In this document: one piece after another, positions 14,641 to 14,713 of the stretch
Position numbering within the stretch: position 1 is the first letter of the stretch
How the letters are laid out: every line of letters starts with the position of its first letter
Source: Cytophagales bacterium
GTDB lineage: Bacteria > Bacteroidota > Bacteroidia > Cytophagales > Cyclobacteriaceae
Assembly: GCA_003504855.1 (NCBI GenBank)
Contig: DNZD01000129.1
Span: forward strand, 1 to 14,713
Direction: 5' to 3'
Length of the DNA stretch: 14,713 bases
Translations under genes and position numbers: made by a program
The notes under the pieces: generated by a model
The model's database searches: none
What the model was told of the DNA's origin: nothing
The model's input: the letters and a program-made list of their open reading frames with translations, nothing else

Positions 14641-14713
14641 TCGATAGCGAATATAGGGATAAAATTGTTATGCATGCCGAGTATTCTGTCATTTTTTTAT
14701 TTCCTTCCTCTTT
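14641..14713. other. upstream region of the marR-fadNAE operon
   Basis: These 73 bases should hold the operon's promoter, at least in part. They are AT-rich, with a T-run at 14692-14698. I see no promoter pair close to TTTG-N19-TAnnTTTG at a workable distance and no strong palindrome beyond GCATGC at 14671-14676. The real promoter may lie past the window edge. Confidence 0.35.

Noticed and set aside
14648..14655. TATATTCG as a promoter box for marR
   Set aside because: It lies only 7 bases before the start codon and no TTTG box occurs at the right distance upstream.

Overview
The window reads as an ordinary piece of a Bacteroidota chromosome, most like the Cytophagales side of the phylum. 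This is an inference from protein flavour (MarR-fadN-fadA-fadE cluster, TolC-type efflux operon, CxH-Rieske orphan), the general lack of strong Shine-Dalgarno sequences, and moderate GC. No mobile element, CRISPR array, tRNA, rRNA or prophage was seen. Coding density is high, and no gap exceeds about 155 bases.

Layout. (1) Positions 1-30 hold the first ten codons of a minus-strand gene that runs off the left edge. A 92-base divergent spacer follows. (2) Positions 123-1461, plus strand: a small stand-alone ferredoxin-type Rieske [2Fe-2S] protein, then an unrecognised exported 321-aa protein. (3) 1462-1755, minus strand: a small glycine-rich membrane protein whose stop codon abuts the previous gene's stop inside a TGATCA palindrome. 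(4) 1910-8597, minus strand: a seven-gene tripartite efflux operon. In transcription order it encodes a TetR regulator, a TolC-like outer-membrane protein, a lipoprotein HlyD-type adaptor, two ABC ATPases and two ABC-2 permeases. The genes overlap by 4 bases or are separated by a few bases. Family content and order match E. coli cecR-ybhG-ybhF-ybhS-ybhR, with YbhF split into two proteins and a dedicated outer-membrane channel gene added. (5) 8598-8725: control region with a TTTAAC-N6-GTTAAA palindrome just upstream of tetR (likely operator), a second GC-rich inverted repeat, and a convincing intrinsic terminator for the operon to the right. (6) 8726-14640, minus strand: a fatty-acid beta-oxidation operon, marR-fadN-fadA-fadE, whose three enzymes agree in order, domain order and length with B. 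subtilis fadNAE.

How the parts work together. In the efflux operon the adaptor would bridge the inner-membrane ABC-2 permease pair, driven by the ATPase pair, to the outer-membrane channel, with TetR probably autoregulating from the palindrome. In the fad operon, FadE makes the enoyl-CoA, FadN hydrates and oxidises it, and FadA cleaves off acetyl-CoA, under a MarR-type regulator encoded first. Both regulators start with non-ATG codons (GTG and TTG).

I do not see a plainly new biological system. The most interesting detail is the asymmetric ATPase pair: the missing Q-loop Gln and H-loop His of one subunit and the non-canonical signature of the other fall in the same composite ATP site, leaving one intact site and one degenerate site.
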